From Bacteroidales bacterium (GTDB taxonomy: Bacteria > Bacteroidota > Bacteroidia > Bacteroidales > UBA7960): a DNA stretch of 31,155 nucleotides. The DNA is taken from the NCBI GenBank assembly GCA_007123065.1, contig SKSI01000132.1:1-31155 (forward strand). Reading direction: 5' to 3'. The notes under the pieces were generated by a model. It ran no database searches, was not told the DNA's origin, and saw only the letters and a program-made list of their open reading frames with translations. The position numbers and the translations under genes are program-made. Below, one piece after another: positions 1 to 8,710 of the stretch. Position 1 is the first letter of the stretch. The number at the start of each line of letters is the position of its first letter.

Positions 1-182
1 CGGCTCTGGTACAAAGCCTCGGCGGCACTGTGAAAGAGATTCCGGTACGCCATTTCCCAAGGATTGAAGGACAAGCAAAATACCATCTTTCCAACAGGAT
101 TATTCAACCGTTCATTGACACACTTGCTGTTTACTGGATGAAGAAAAGAATGATCAATTACAAACTTAAGGATAACGATTAA
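1..182 (+). CDS. Family 2 glycosyltransferase, C-terminal fragment (5' end outside window)
   Basis: The reading frame is open from base 3 to a TAA at 180-182 and gives the last 59 residues of a protein. The residues VRHFPRIEGQAKY match the conserved tail of membrane-associated GT2 enzymes of the dolichol/undecaprenyl-phosphate sugar transferase type (ArnC/DPM1-like), where a VxHxPRxxGxSKY-like motif follows the catalytic domain. A basic tail (MKKRMINYKLK) follows. The stop lies 14 bases before the next gene, an ArnT-like transferase, which fits a two-step pathway: GT2 loads a sugar onto a lipid-phosphate carrier and the ArnT-like enzyme moves it to an acceptor outside the inner membrane. The catalytic domain is not visible, so the donor sugar cannot be named. 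Confidence 0.72.
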   Translation, partial: ALVQSLGGTVKEIPVRHFPRIEGQAKYHLSNRIIQPFIDTLAVYWMKKRMINYKLKDND

Positions 183-196
183 GAGTTTTTAAGCAT

Positions 197-2476
197 ATGG
201 ATTACTATTTAATTCTTGGGCTGGGGATGGTTGCACAGGCCCTGTTTGCTGCAAGATTTATAGTGCAGCTTACCAAGTCTGAACTTGCAGGCAAAGTTGT
301 TTCACCAATAGTTTTCTGGCAACTAAGTTTATTGGCCTCTCTTTTGCTCGTGATTTATGGATTTCTGCGCAACGACATTGTTATCATTGGAGGTCAGGCT
401 GTAACTTATTATATATACATAAGGAATCTTCAGCTTAAAAACAACTGGAATAAGTTCCCGCATTTTTTAAGAAGTACTTTTCTGATTTTACCTGTTCTTT
501 TTCTTCTGGGATTACTCATTTTTTCGTTTAAATCAATTGACGGGTTACTGCATAATCCGGATATTCCTGTAATGCTGCTCACCTTTGGCACTATCGGTCA
601 GGTTATCTTCACAATAAGATTTGTGGTGCAATGGATTCATTCAGAAAAAATGAAAGAGTCTGAATTTCCTCTATCATTTTGGATTATCAGTCTGCTGGGA
701 TCTCTATTAATAATAGGCTATGCCATCATGCGAAAAGATGCAGTTCTTTTTGTCGGACACTTTTTTGGTACAATAATATATTCTCGCAATCTTATATTGC
801 ATTACTCAACAGAACCGGCGACAAAAAAGCAATATCTGAGTGTTACAGAGATTATAAAAAAGCATAGGCTTTTATTTATTTCTATTTTAGCTGCTATTGC
901 TTTGCTGGCAAACATTAACGATTGGTCAGTAACAGAGACTACAGAAGCCAGGTATGCACAGATATCCAAGGAGATGGTAGAATCGGGCGATTACCTCCAC
1001 CCGACACTCATGGGTATTCAGCATTATCACAAACCACCTCTTACTTATTGGGTCACTGCTGTTGGATATAAAATATTTGGTGTAAACGTTGTCGGGGCCC
1101 GTTTTTTTCTGCAAATGGGCATTATACTACAAATGCTGATTGTTTACGGCATAGCCAGGTTATTGTTAAAAGACGACAGGCATGCGTTTTTATCAGCAGT
1201 ACTCTATTTTTCCCTACCCGGCATTTACATGTCATCCAGGGCATTAACTACTGATGTATACTTAACAACCTTTGTATTGATCTCAGCATTATCCTGGCTG
1301 AAATTTGCAATACAACACAAAAAAGCCTATCTTTTGCTGTTTTATTTTTCTATGGGACTAGGGTTCTTCACGAAGGGTCCTGTTGTATTTATTTTCCCGT
1401 TATTTATCATCCTGGGTACTTACATCGGAGGCTTAAAACCCAAAAAATCCATTATTCACCACATAACGGGAGTCATCATCATGCTGGCGATTGGGTTATC
1501 ATGGTTTATCTATCTCTATATTCAGGATGCACGTTTTTTTGATTATTTTGTAATAAGGCATACTGTTGAGCGGCTCACAGCGGATGTTTTCAGCCGGAAT
1601 GAACCTTGGTGGTACTATCTGGCCATTGTCCCTGCACTAAGCTTTCCATGGCTTTTTGTGCTATCAGTCAGAATTTTTCAATTAAAGCATTTTAAAATGA
1701 CCAATGGGATCATCATTCTCATGTGGATTATCCCCCCGCTGTTTTTCTTTTCACTAAGTCAGTCGAAACTATTGCTATACGTTCTGCCTGTCTACGCAGC
1801 AATTGCGATTGGTGCAATCTGGATGTGGTTTACCATGACCAATAAAAGCCAAAAGGTGTGGAGTAGAATACAGTTTGTTTTTCATTTGATCATTCTTGGT
1901 TCAATGGCGATTGCTCCTGTTTTTTCAGATCTTATTTATTCCCTATATATATATTTCTTTTTGATAATAACAGCTACGATACTCATATCAATAAAATTCC
2001 TGCCAATTAAGATAACTGAAAAACCGATTCTGGCTGCAGCAATATTTATGTATGGAATTGCGCTTATTACACCCTATATTTTTATGGAAAACCCAAAAAG
2101 GGTTAAAGACACCCGTTATGTCGCAGCCTTTATTGAGGAAAAGCTGCCCGATACAAATCACATTCTTGTGTATAACAGACGTCTGCCTTCCATGCTTTTC
2201 AATACCGACTTCAACGTAATCTCATTATATGACGGACGAAGAAGTCTTGACAGGAATGTATGGTTTGAAAAAGATGACACCTGGAAAGACAATTTAAAAA
2301 ACCTTGTTCTTGAGCCCAAACAGTTCGAAAGGTTATCTGCTCCGGGCAATGTTTTGCTGGTCAGAGAAAGAGACACGCTGGCCCCACATTTCCTTGAAAA
2401 AGCCAAAGTATATGACCATAAAACTGTAATAGATGGTTGGAAAATATATTATTTTGAAACGCGTCAAGGGTTTTAA
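197..2476 (+). CDS. Fusion of two LAB_N domains and an ArnT-like (GT39/GT83 fold) glycosyltransferase
   Basis: This is a 759-residue polytopic membrane protein. Residues about 5-78 and 129-203 are two copies of the lipid-A-disaccharide synthase N-terminal (LAB_N) domain; both carry the same pattern of an ARF or IRF arginine, VQ(W), a SE pair, a FW pair, a YxxxRxD segment and a terminal RNL. Residues about 222-759 look like an ArnT/PMT-type transferase: ETTEARYAQISKEM (247-260) matches the first periplasmic loop, where the acidic residue before RY is thought catalytic, and HKPPLTYW (278-285) is the usual next motif, followed by many hydrophobic helices. The family moves a sugar from a polyprenyl phosphate onto lipid A or a glycan in the periplasm. 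LAB_N is often a separate small protein, so the double LAB_N fusion is notable. The ATG at 197 is used; no strong ribosome-binding site is seen. The substrate is unknown. Confidence 0.85.
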   Translation: MDYYLILGLGMVAQALFAARFIVQLTKSELAGKVVSPIVFWQLSLLASLLLVIYGFLRNDIVIIGGQAVTYYIYIRNLQLKNNWNKFPHFLRSTFLILPVLFLLGLLIFSFKSIDGLLHNPDIPVMLLTFGTIGQVIFTIRFVVQWIHSEKMKESEFPLSFWIISLLGSLLIIGYAIMRKDAVLFVGHFFGTIIYSRNLILHYSTEPATKKQYLSVTEIIKKHRLLFISILAAIALLANINDWSVTETTEARYAQISKEMVESGDYLHPTLMGIQHYHKPPLTYWVTAVGYKIFGVNVVGARFFLQMGIILQMLIVYGIARLLLKDDRHAFLSAVLYFSLPGIYMSSRALTTDVYLTTFVLISALSWLKFAIQHKKAYLLLFYFSMGLGFFTKGPVVFIFPLFIILGTYIGGLKPKKSIIHHITGVIIMLAIGLSWFIYLYIQDARFFDYFVIRHTVERLTADVFSRNEPWWYYLAIVPALSFPWLFVLSVRIFQLKHFKMTNGIIILMWIIPPLFFFSLSQSKLLLYVLPVYAAIAIGAIWMWFTMTNKSQKVWSRIQFVFHLIILGSMAIAPVFSDLIYSLYIYFFLIITATILISIKFLPIKITEKPILAAAIFMYGIALITPYIFMENPKRVKDTRYVAAFIEEKLPDTNHILVYNRRLPSMLFNTDFNVISLYDGRRSLDRNVWFEKDDTWKDNLKNLVLEPKQFERLSAPGNVLLVRERDTLAPHFLEKAKVYDHKTVIDGWKIYYFETRQGF

Positions 2477-2520
2477 CAACAAATAGCACATCGGTTAATT
2501 AATGATACCCAAAATCGATC

Positions 2521-4602
2521 TTAATACCCGCCACTTCTTTTACGAACAAACCATTCGATGGTTAAAAAAAACAGGATAATAAAGAACAGCAATTTCATAT
2601 TTACGATCTCAACGTACTCCCTGTGTGCGTATAGCCGCTGCCTGATATCGTCCCTGTTGTTTAAATGCATCTGCATTTCCTGCCACAGACCCGGGTAGAA
2701 CATCACTCCTCCGCTTTGATCAGCCAGTTGATACAGCAGTGTATGATTGGCAATGGTTTGCAGGTTTTCAATATCGAGAGGAGAAACGGTAAAAATCCCT
2801 GATTCTTCAAATACTTCGCCTCCAAGGGTAACCCTTGCCTCCCATTGATAGCTTCCCGGAAGAAAAGTTCCTGCATCCAGACGGTATGCATTGGATGTCC
2901 TGGACATAATATAGGGCAATTCCACGCCTTCTTCATTGGTAATAAAAAGTTGTACCTCAGGATCATTCACCAGCTCAAAGCTTCGGTTGTACAACTCTGC
3001 TTCAAAAAGAACCGGATCATTCTCATAGACAAGCTGTTCGGATCTAACGCGGAAGCGGCTACGGTCTTCCTGAATGGAGAGGTACTGCACGATTCGTGAT
3101 AACAACTCATCAATCGGAGCATGGTTTCCGTGACGCAAAAATGCGTTTAAACGCCATCTCCAAATCCCTTCACCGCTTATGATACCGGTTTGTCCGTCGC
3201 CGGAGAAAAGAACAAGGGGTTGGTCTGTAACAACCTGGCCAACCTTTTGATATAGCATAATACTTGCATCAGCGGTAGCCTGATAGCGAGCAAACGGTGA
3301 ATACAACGGAGGCAAAAGAGGAAACAGGTTTACAACTGTTTCCTGCAAAGAAAAATGCACAAATGCACGGTTGTATTCGGGCAACACCTCGGTCAGCTCT
3401 TGTGAACGGGGTTGCAGGCTTAAAAGCTGCTGTAGGTCATTGAAGGCATTCAAATCGGTTTGGCTCCCTAATATAAACAAGATGGCCGTTTGATTTTCAG
3501 AAACGTGATCGAACACCTTCCGTGCCCGATTTTGTTGCGAAGGCAACTGATGCAGGATGATCAGATCATACGCCTCAAGGTTGCCGTTAAAATCATTGAT
3601 CAGGAAAGCATCAACTTCGTAATGATCGTTATCCTCTAAAGATTGTTTGATTGCCCCGATATCCGGGTGCGGACTGTTGGCCAGTATCAGAACTTGTTGT
3701 CTTCCGTCAATTACATCGATAAAGAAAGACCGGCTGTTATTCTGAAGGCTTACTTCATCCGGCAAGGGAGATAGTGTTGCTTCATATTGTTGCATACCGG
3801 CCTGTTCTGCATCAAGATAAAGGCTTATTGTTTCAATATGATGATTGGAAGAGAACGCAATCATTTCCGAGAACAGTTCTGTACCCTCATGTGCTATAAT
3901 TAGTCGGCTGTTCAGGTCCTTGCTTTCAAAAGCCTCCACGGTGATCTCTACCGGGAAACGGTTTCCGAGATAGGTAATTCTGTTGTGATTGACATCGCGC
4001 AAAATCACGTCGCGGCGTGGCATGGTATCTCCCAACGCCAGCGTGTAGATCGGATACGACACACGAGAAGCAGAAAAAACGGGATTTACGCCCCTGTTGT
4101 ATATCCCATCACCCGCGATGATCACCGCACCAATATTTCTATTGCTGTATCGCGCGTCTATTTCTCTGAAAACTTGCGACATATTGGTTGCACGACCAGT
4201 AAAATCCAGTGTATCCAGCTGGATAAACTCCTCTCCAAAACCATACAAGCGGGTGTCAAAATTATCTGACATCTGATCCAGAAAGAGCCTTATCTCTTCC
4301 TGATAGTCCGTTCTGTAATAGGAAGAGTCATGAACCATATTGATGGATGCAGAGTTATCCTGAAGAAAGATCAGCATCGGATCTTCCACCTCGTACATCC
4401 GTTTTTCAACCAATGGAGCGAGGAGTAAAAAAGCTATGATACTGACTGTTAAAAACCGAAAAACAGCCAATGTTGTTTTCAGTATTTTCCCAAACCCATC
4501 CTTGTTGTTTCGGTAATAAAGCAACCCACTGTACAGAAAACCTGTCAGCAGGCATAACAATAAAAACCAGAGGGGGTAATCAAATATGATATTAAAATCC
4601 AT
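2521..4602 (-). CDS. Membrane-anchored VWA-type protein with a GATase1-like middle region
   Basis: The product is about 693 residues. There are two N-terminal membrane helices (about 9-30 and 44-64), a long extracytoplasmic region and one C-terminal helix (about 669-685) ending in basic residues. FLQDNSASI (D82, S84, S86) is a MIDAS-type DxSxS metal site of a von Willebrand A fold; GRATNM (T139) and AGDGIYN (D165) fit the other two metal loops. Around the middle, QVLILANSPHPDIGAI and DLIILHQLPS resemble the class I glutamine amidotransferase-like fold seen in large Bacteroidota BatA-related membrane proteins. No catalytic cysteine is evident, so an enzyme activity is not claimed. The open frame extends upstream to a TTG at 4647, but that codon overlaps a -7 promoter box; the ATG at 4602 puts a membrane helix right after the start and is preferred. 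It is transcribed alone, after the floA terminator. Function unknown. Confidence 0.75.
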   Translation of the reverse strand: MDFNIIFDYPLWFLLLCLLTGFLYSGLLYYRNNKDGFGKILKTTLAVFRFLTVSIIAFLLLAPLVEKRMYEVEDPMLIFLQDNSASINMVHDSSYYRTDYQEEIRLFLDQMSDNFDTRLYGFGEEFIQLDTLDFTGRATNMSQVFREIDARYSNRNIGAVIIAGDGIYNRGVNPVFSASRVSYPIYTLALGDTMPRRDVILRDVNHNRITYLGNRFPVEITVEAFESKDLNSRLIIAHEGTELFSEMIAFSSNHHIETISLYLDAEQAGMQQYEATLSPLPDEVSLQNNSRSFFIDVIDGRQQVLILANSPHPDIGAIKQSLEDNDHYEVDAFLINDFNGNLEAYDLIILHQLPSQQNRARKVFDHVSENQTAILFILGSQTDLNAFNDLQQLLSLQPRSQELTEVLPEYNRAFVHFSLQETVVNLFPLLPPLYSPFARYQATADASIMLYQKVGQVVTDQPLVLFSGDGQTGIISGEGIWRWRLNAFLRHGNHAPIDELLSRIVQYLSIQEDRSRFRVRSEQLVYENDPVLFEAELYNRSFELVNDPEVQLFITNEEGVELPYIMSRTSNAYRLDAGTFLPGSYQWEARVTLGGEVFEESGIFTVSPLDIENLQTIANHTLLYQLADQSGGVMFYPGLWQEMQMHLNNRDDIRQRLYAHREYVEIVNMKLLFFIILFFLTIEWFVRKRSGGY

Positions 4603-4644
4603 AATCGAATTCGAAGATGTCGTTTTTACCAGGGCTAAACCCTG

Positions 4645-4652
4645 CAAAGATA
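4645..4652 (-). promoter_or_regulatory. Putative -7 promoter box for the VWA-type gene
   Basis: On the minus strand the box reads TATCTTTG, a full match to the Bacteroidota TAnnTTTG -7 element. It lies about 43 bases before the ATG at 4602 and just after the floA terminator. The -33 region is weak. Its position argues against the upstream TTG start. Confidence 0.45.
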
Positions 4653-4684
4653 GTGCTAAAAACAGAGTTTGCCATTGTATCAGT

Positions 4685-4720
4685 AAAAAAGGCCATCTGC
4701 CCTGGATTGGCAGATGGCCT
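4685..4720 (-). terminator. Rho-independent terminator downstream of floA
   Basis: A perfect 12-bp inverted repeat (AGGCCATCTGCC and its complement, 4690-4701 and 4709-4720) encloses a 7-base loop. Read on the minus strand it is followed by a run of six T. It starts 20 bases after the floA stop and separates the M48-nfeD-floA operon from the next gene. Confidence 0.9.
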
Positions 4721-4740
4721 CTGGTTATATGTGATCAGAC

Positions 4741-5745
4741 TTATTTGGTACTGTCGTCTGATTTGCCTTTACTGGTGCGTGAACTTCCCGGACGACCGAT
4801 TTGGTCTCTCATGGATGTGTCCGCTTTGATATTTTCCATTCGGTAGAAATCCATAATTCCGAGGTTACCGCTTCTGAATGATTCGGCGATCGCTTTCGGA
4901 ATTTCAGCTTCTTCCTGAATTACTTTGGCTCTTGCTTCCTGCGCCTTGGCCTTCATCTCCTGCTCTGCAGCAACTGCCATGGCACGTCTTTCCTCAGCCT
5001 TGGCCTGTGCAATATTCTTATCGGCATTAGCCTGATCGATCTGCAGCATCGCACCGATGTTTTTACCAACATCGATATCTGCAATATCTATAGAAAGGAT
5101 CTCGTAAGCTGTTCCAGAGTCAAGTCCTTTGGAAAGAACAACTTTTGAAATACTGTCCGGGTTTTCCAATACCTGTTTATGGTGTTGGGCTGACCCGATG
5201 GAAGTCACAATCCCTTCACCTACCCTTGCAAGGATGGTCTCTTCGCCGGCACCACCAACAAGTTGTTTAATATTGGCGCGCAGGGTAACCCTGGCTTTGG
5301 CAATAAGCTGGATACCGTCCTTGGCTACAGCAGCAACAGGAGGTGTGTTGATCACCTTCGGTTTTACTGACATCTGCACGGCTTCAAGCACATCTCGTCC
5401 GGCAAGGTCAATGGCTGTTGCCGTTTTAAAATCAAGTGGAATATTTGCCTTATCGGCGCTGATCAACGCATTAACAACAGCCTTTACACGACCTCCGGCC
5501 AGGTAGTGCGCCTCCAGATCATTTCGGTTGAGGGTCAGTCCGGCTTTTGTTGCAGAGATCAGGTTATTGACGATCACAGCAGGCGGAATCTTCCTCCAGC
5601 GCATCAGTACAAGTTGCAGCAGACTGATTCGTACTCCCGACACCAGTGCAGAAAACCACAATCCTACTGGAATAAAGTAAAAAATGATCCATAAACCCAC
5701 GATACTCACAAGGGCAATGGCAATAATAACTCCAATGTTTTCCAT
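4741..5745 (-). CDS. floA: Flotillin-like protein FloA
   Basis: The protein has 334 residues, the usual FloA length. An N-terminal membrane hairpin (about 5-45) is followed by an SPFH/flotillin domain with the family signatures KIPPAVIVNNLISATKAGL and LEAHYLAGGRV, then an alanine/glutamate-rich coiled region (about 235-290, AKAEERRAMAVAAEQEMKAKA) that drives oligomerisation. FloA forms large assemblies in the inner membrane that organise functional membrane microdomains. The ATG lies 3 bases after the nfeD stop, so the two are translationally close. The partnership of SPFH proteins with NfeD proteins is well known and supports the call. The C-terminal tail is polar (SSRTSKGKSDDSTK). A strong intrinsic terminator follows. 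Confidence 0.95.
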   Translation of the reverse strand: MENIGVIIAIALVSIVGLWIIFYFIPVGLWFSALVSGVRISLLQLVLMRWRKIPPAVIVNNLISATKAGLTLNRNDLEAHYLAGGRVKAVVNALISADKANIPLDFKTATAIDLAGRDVLEAVQMSVKPKVINTPPVAAVAKDGIQLIAKARVTLRANIKQLVGGAGEETILARVGEGIVTSIGSAQHHKQVLENPDSISKVVLSKGLDSGTAYEILSIDIADIDVGKNIGAMLQIDQANADKNIAQAKAEERRAMAVAAEQEMKAKAQEARAKVIQEEAEIPKAIAESFRSGNLGIMDFYRMENIKADTSMRDQIGRPGSSRTSKGKSDDSTK

Positions 5746-5748
5746 AAT

Positions 5749-6219
5749 TTATTCTTCTTTTGATTTAACAATAATTCGATTTCCATCAACTTTAACAATG
5801 ACAACAGGAGTGTTCTCCGGTATCAGATTATCCTTTGACGTAACTTCATAATATTCATCCCCGATCATGGCTTTCCCCATAGGGTTAAGACGGGTAATAC
5901 TGATCCCTTCATCGCCTTTGTTCACTTTATCCGGTTCAACGACATTGACACGGCCATCCAGTGATGAACTGTGCATAGCCTTTTTCCAGGTATTCGACCT
6001 AAGTGCGATGCCGATCCCAAGCATGCTGACGACAAGCGCGCCGGCGAGGGTAAAGACACCAACTTCAACTCCATAATGATTAAAAGAGACCACGATGCCA
6101 CCAATGACAAGCGCAAGTCCAAAAAGTCCGACAACAGTGGAACCCGGAACAACCAGGATCTCAAGCAGCAGAAAAACAACTCCTGCAACAATCAGGCTTA
6201 AAACGATCAACCAGGTCAT
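5749..6219 (-). CDS. NfeD-family membrane protein
   Basis: The 156-residue protein has an N-terminal helix and a second hydrophobic block (about 4-75, with LLEILVVPGSTVVGLFG, a family signature), then a small soluble beta-rich domain (about 95-156, with MGKAMIGDEYYEVTS and GNRIIVKS) that fits the NfeD OB-fold. This is the short NfeD form, without the N-terminal ClpP-like protease domain. Such proteins work with flotillin/stomatin-type proteins, here FloA encoded 3 bases downstream. The M48 lipoprotease gene ends 12 bases upstream, so the three genes are likely one transcript involved in envelope organisation or quality control. The ATG at 6219 is clear. Confidence 0.9.
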   Translation of the reverse strand: MTWLIVLSLIVAGVVFLLLEILVVPGSTVVGLFGLALVIGGIVVSFNHYGVEVGVFTLAGALVVSMLGIGIALRSNTWKKAMHSSSLDGRVNVVEPDKVNKGDEGISITRLNPMGKAMIGDEYYEVTSKDNLIPENTPVVIVKVDGNRIIVKSKEE

Positions 6220-6231
6220 ATTGTGTTGGAG

Positions 6232-7035
6232 TTATTTTTGTTTATAATACTTCATTGCTTCGGGTAAATATTCCTTTGCCGCATCAATTCTGGATTGATG
6301 TGCAGGATGCGTGCTTAGAAACTCCGGCGGTTGTGGCCCTTCACTATGATCTAACATTCGTTCCCAGAATGGAATCGCATGTGAGGGGTCATATCCGGCC
6401 ATTGCCATAAAAACCATCCCCAGTGCATCAGCTTCAGATTCGTGCTGTCTGCTGTAAGCCAGACTTCCGAGGGTTCCTCCTACGCCATAGGCAATCATAA
6501 AGAGGTCACGTGTCATTTCAGGTTCTTCACGCAACGCTATATCCAACGTAACTGCTCCCATTGTGAGCAAAAGCTGTTGACTCATTCTTTCGTTTCCGTG
6601 CCTGGCAACAATATGTGCAATTTCGTGCGCCATCACGACAGCCAAACCATTCTCGTCTTTAGTCAAATTCAGCATACCAGTGTAGATGGCTACTTTGCCA
6701 CCGGGCATCGCCCAGGCATTGACCTGATCATTTTCAACCAGATTAAAAGCCCAGTCAAATTCCTGAACCCGCGAAGCCTGGTTGGTTTCTTTCAGGTAAT
6801 TTATCACAGCAGCAGAAATTCTTTCTCCACTCCCTTGTACCATTTGAGCACGTGAATCCGAAGCAGGCACAACTGTATTTGTATCCATAAACCCCTGGTA
6901 GTTTGCAGCGGCCATATCACCCAGGAGTCCTTCCGGCATCATTCGCAACTGGCGGCGCCCTGTAAAGGGTACGAAAGAACAAGCATACAATAAATTGGCA
7001 GCCACCAGAATTATTAGCAAAAATCTTGTCTTCAC
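6232..7035 (-). CDS. M48-family metalloprotease, lipoprotein
   Basis: The 267-residue product begins with a lipoprotein signal peptide (about 1-18) and a lipobox LLYAC, with C19 as the lipidation site; it is then likely anchored in a membrane facing the periplasm. HEIAH (137-141) supplies two zinc ligands and the catalytic glutamate, and ESEAD (199-203) supplies the third ligand, as in the M48 LoiP/BepA group. BepA/LoiP-type enzymes degrade misfolded outer-membrane proteins. No TPR region follows, so it is LoiP-like rather than full BepA. The start codon is GTG; the only nearby ATG is out of frame and stops after four codons. It heads an operon with nfeD and floA. Confidence 0.9.
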   Translation of the reverse strand: MKTRFLLIILVAANLLYACSFVPFTGRRQLRMMPEGLLGDMAAANYQGFMDTNTVVPASDSRAQMVQGSGERISAAVINYLKETNQASRVQEFDWAFNLVENDQVNAWAMPGGKVAIYTGMLNLTKDENGLAVVMAHEIAHIVARHGNERMSQQLLLTMGAVTLDIALREEPEMTRDLFMIAYGVGGTLGSLAYSRQHESEADALGMVFMAMAGYDPSHAIPFWERMLDHSEGPQPPEFLSTHPAHQSRIDAAKEYLPEAMKYYKQK

Positions 7036-7071
7036 AATTCAAACATTATGAACATAAATAAACTACCCTAA

Positions 7072-7079
7072 CAAAATTA
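7072..7079 (-). promoter_or_regulatory. Putative -7 promoter box of the M48-nfeD-floA operon
   Basis: TAATTTTG on the minus strand fits TAnnTTTG and ends 37 bases before the GTG start. No convincing -33 TTTG was found. Confidence 0.42.
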
Positions 7080-7133
7080 ACCAAAAAATTGGAGAAAAGA
7101 CCATTCTCTGTTCAAAGAAATGACGGAAATACC

Positions 7134-7778
7134 TTATTTTTTCTTAAATATCATTCGGTTTTCTTCACCACGAAGCAATCTTCTGATATTGTTGATATGT
7201 GTAATGGGGACAAACAGGGCCACCGCAACTGCAAAAACCAGCTTGGGCATGAGTATGCTATCCTGAACCAGCAACGCAACAATGGGCAATGCAATTCCAG
7301 CTGTCAGTGAAGCCAATGAGACATAACGTGAGATCAGAAAAACAAGCAGAAACAAACCCAGACAAATCAAAAATGCCTCCGGAAAAATAACGATGACAAT
7401 ACCAACCAACGTAGCAACTCCTTTTCCTCCTTTAAAGGCAGCAAAAACAGGCTTCACATGGCCAACAATGGCAGCTGCACCCAAAAGCAACTGAAAAACA
7501 ACAAATTGCTCCTCAACCGTAAAAGCATCTTTAACCAGGAGAGCCAGAAATATAGCTGCAACACCTTTCATTGCATCAATGATCAGCACGGTGAACCCAA
7601 TTTTTGGGCCAAGCACACGCATGGCATTGGTAGCACCGGCATTGCCGCTGCCATGTTCCCGGACATCAATTCCACGAAACCACTTCCCTGCCAACACTGC
7701 CGTGGGAATAGAACCAATCAGGTAAGCAATCAACAAAATCAAAAAAACTATCAAATACATACTGCTATATTCAAACAT
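7134..7778 (-). CDS. plsY: Glycerol-3-phosphate acyltransferase PlsY
   Basis: The 214-residue membrane protein has the PlsY motifs in order: GSIPTAVLAGK, then REHGSGNAGATNAMR, and later FKGGKGVATLVG. PlsY transfers the acyl group of acyl-phosphate to glycerol-3-phosphate to make lysophosphatidate, the first membrane phospholipid step. Several transmembrane helices are evident. The ATG at 7778 overlaps the end of prmA by 8 bases; a second ATG at 7760 would start just after prmA and begins directly with the first helix, so the exact start is uncertain. It is the last gene of the apparent DUF1599-permease-tpiA-prmA-plsY unit. Confidence 0.95.
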   Translation of the reverse strand: MFEYSSMYLIVFLILLIAYLIGSIPTAVLAGKWFRGIDVREHGSGNAGATNAMRVLGPKIGFTVLIIDAMKGVAAIFLALLVKDAFTVEEQFVVFQLLLGAAAIVGHVKPVFAAFKGGKGVATLVGIVIVIFPEAFLICLGLFLLVFLISRYVSLASLTAGIALPIVALLVQDSILMPKLVFAVAVALFVPITHINNIRRLLRGEENRMIFKKK

Positions 7779-8622
7779 CCGCCTGTGGTTTTATGAGTTT
7801 TAATGAAACCCAGTCTCTCAGGGTCTTTTCACCGCCATTTCGCAACCCAAGATTCGTTGCTTCGGCAAAAATAATATCTCTGTCAAAGGAGAGGAAGCCG
7901 CTTAAAAACATCATACCACCAGGGTTCAGAACCTTGGTGTAAACCAGCATATCTTCCAGAAGCACATTTCTCGTGATATTGGCTATCACGACATCATATG
8001 TTTCATCGCCCAGCAGCTTTGCATCGCCATGCAGCACTTTGATGTCGCTGACACCATTTCTTTCTGCATTTTCGATGGTATTTTCGTATGCAAAAAGGTA
8101 GTTATCAATGGCAGTTACAGGCCGGGCACCCTTCTTTGCAGCCAGAATAGCCAGAACACCTGTTCCGCAACCCATATCCAGAACAGATTTACCCTGAAGA
8201 CCGGTTTCAATAAGCCATTCCACAACCAGCGATGTGGTTTCATGATGTCCGGTACCGAAAGACATTTTGGGTTCGATCACAATGTCATAACCGACATCCG
8301 GATTTTGCGGATGAAAGGGTGCACGAATGTGGCAACTGTCACCAATGGTAACAGCCTCAAAATTTCCTTCCCAGACAGCATTCCAGTTCTTGCTGCCAAT
8401 CTTCGTAACTTCAAACGAAAGTTTTTCAGGCCCGAAGTCCCGCTTCCTTTCAAATATCTCTTTTACAGGCTTAGCCCGATAATCACAAGCTGAAATATAT
8501 GCTCTAAAACCGTTTTCTTCTTCTGAAAAGCTCTCAAAACCAACATCCGCAAGCTCCGCAATCAGAATTTCCGTCCACGGTTCAACAGGTTCAACGGCAC
8601 ACTTTATCTCAATATAGTTCAT
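7771..8622 (-). CDS. prmA: Ribosomal protein L11 methyltransferase
   Basis: The 283-residue protein carries a class I SAM-dependent methyltransferase domain with motif I VLDMGCGTGVLAI, the following TAIDNY, and the substrate-side motif VVIANITRNVL. Before it, EPKMSFGTGHHETT is the signature of PrmA. The N-terminal part (about 1-100) fits the L11-recognising domain. PrmA methylates lysines and the N-terminus of ribosomal protein L11. The start ATG is clear, and the 3' end overlaps plsY by 8 bases. An 88-base gap to tpiA holds only a small CATGT-loop-ACATG hairpin and no clear promoter. Confidence 0.95.
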   Translation of the reverse strand: MNYIEIKCAVEPVEPWTEILIAELADVGFESFSEEENGFRAYISACDYRAKPVKEIFERKRDFGPEKLSFEVTKIGSKNWNAVWEGNFEAVTIGDSCHIRAPFHPQNPDVGYDIVIEPKMSFGTGHHETTSLVVEWLIETGLQGKSVLDMGCGTGVLAILAAKKGARPVTAIDNYLFAYENTIENAERNGVSDIKVLHGDAKLLGDETYDVVIANITRNVLLEDMLVYTKVLNPGGMMFLSGFLSFDRDIIFAEATNLGLRNGGEKTLRDWVSLKLIKPQADV

Positions 8623-8710
8623 AGTGAATGATTTACTCTGAATAATTATTGACAGAAGCGAAATGGGAAATCAAAATCATGTGTTTAACATGCACTCAGA
8701 CAGTTCACCT

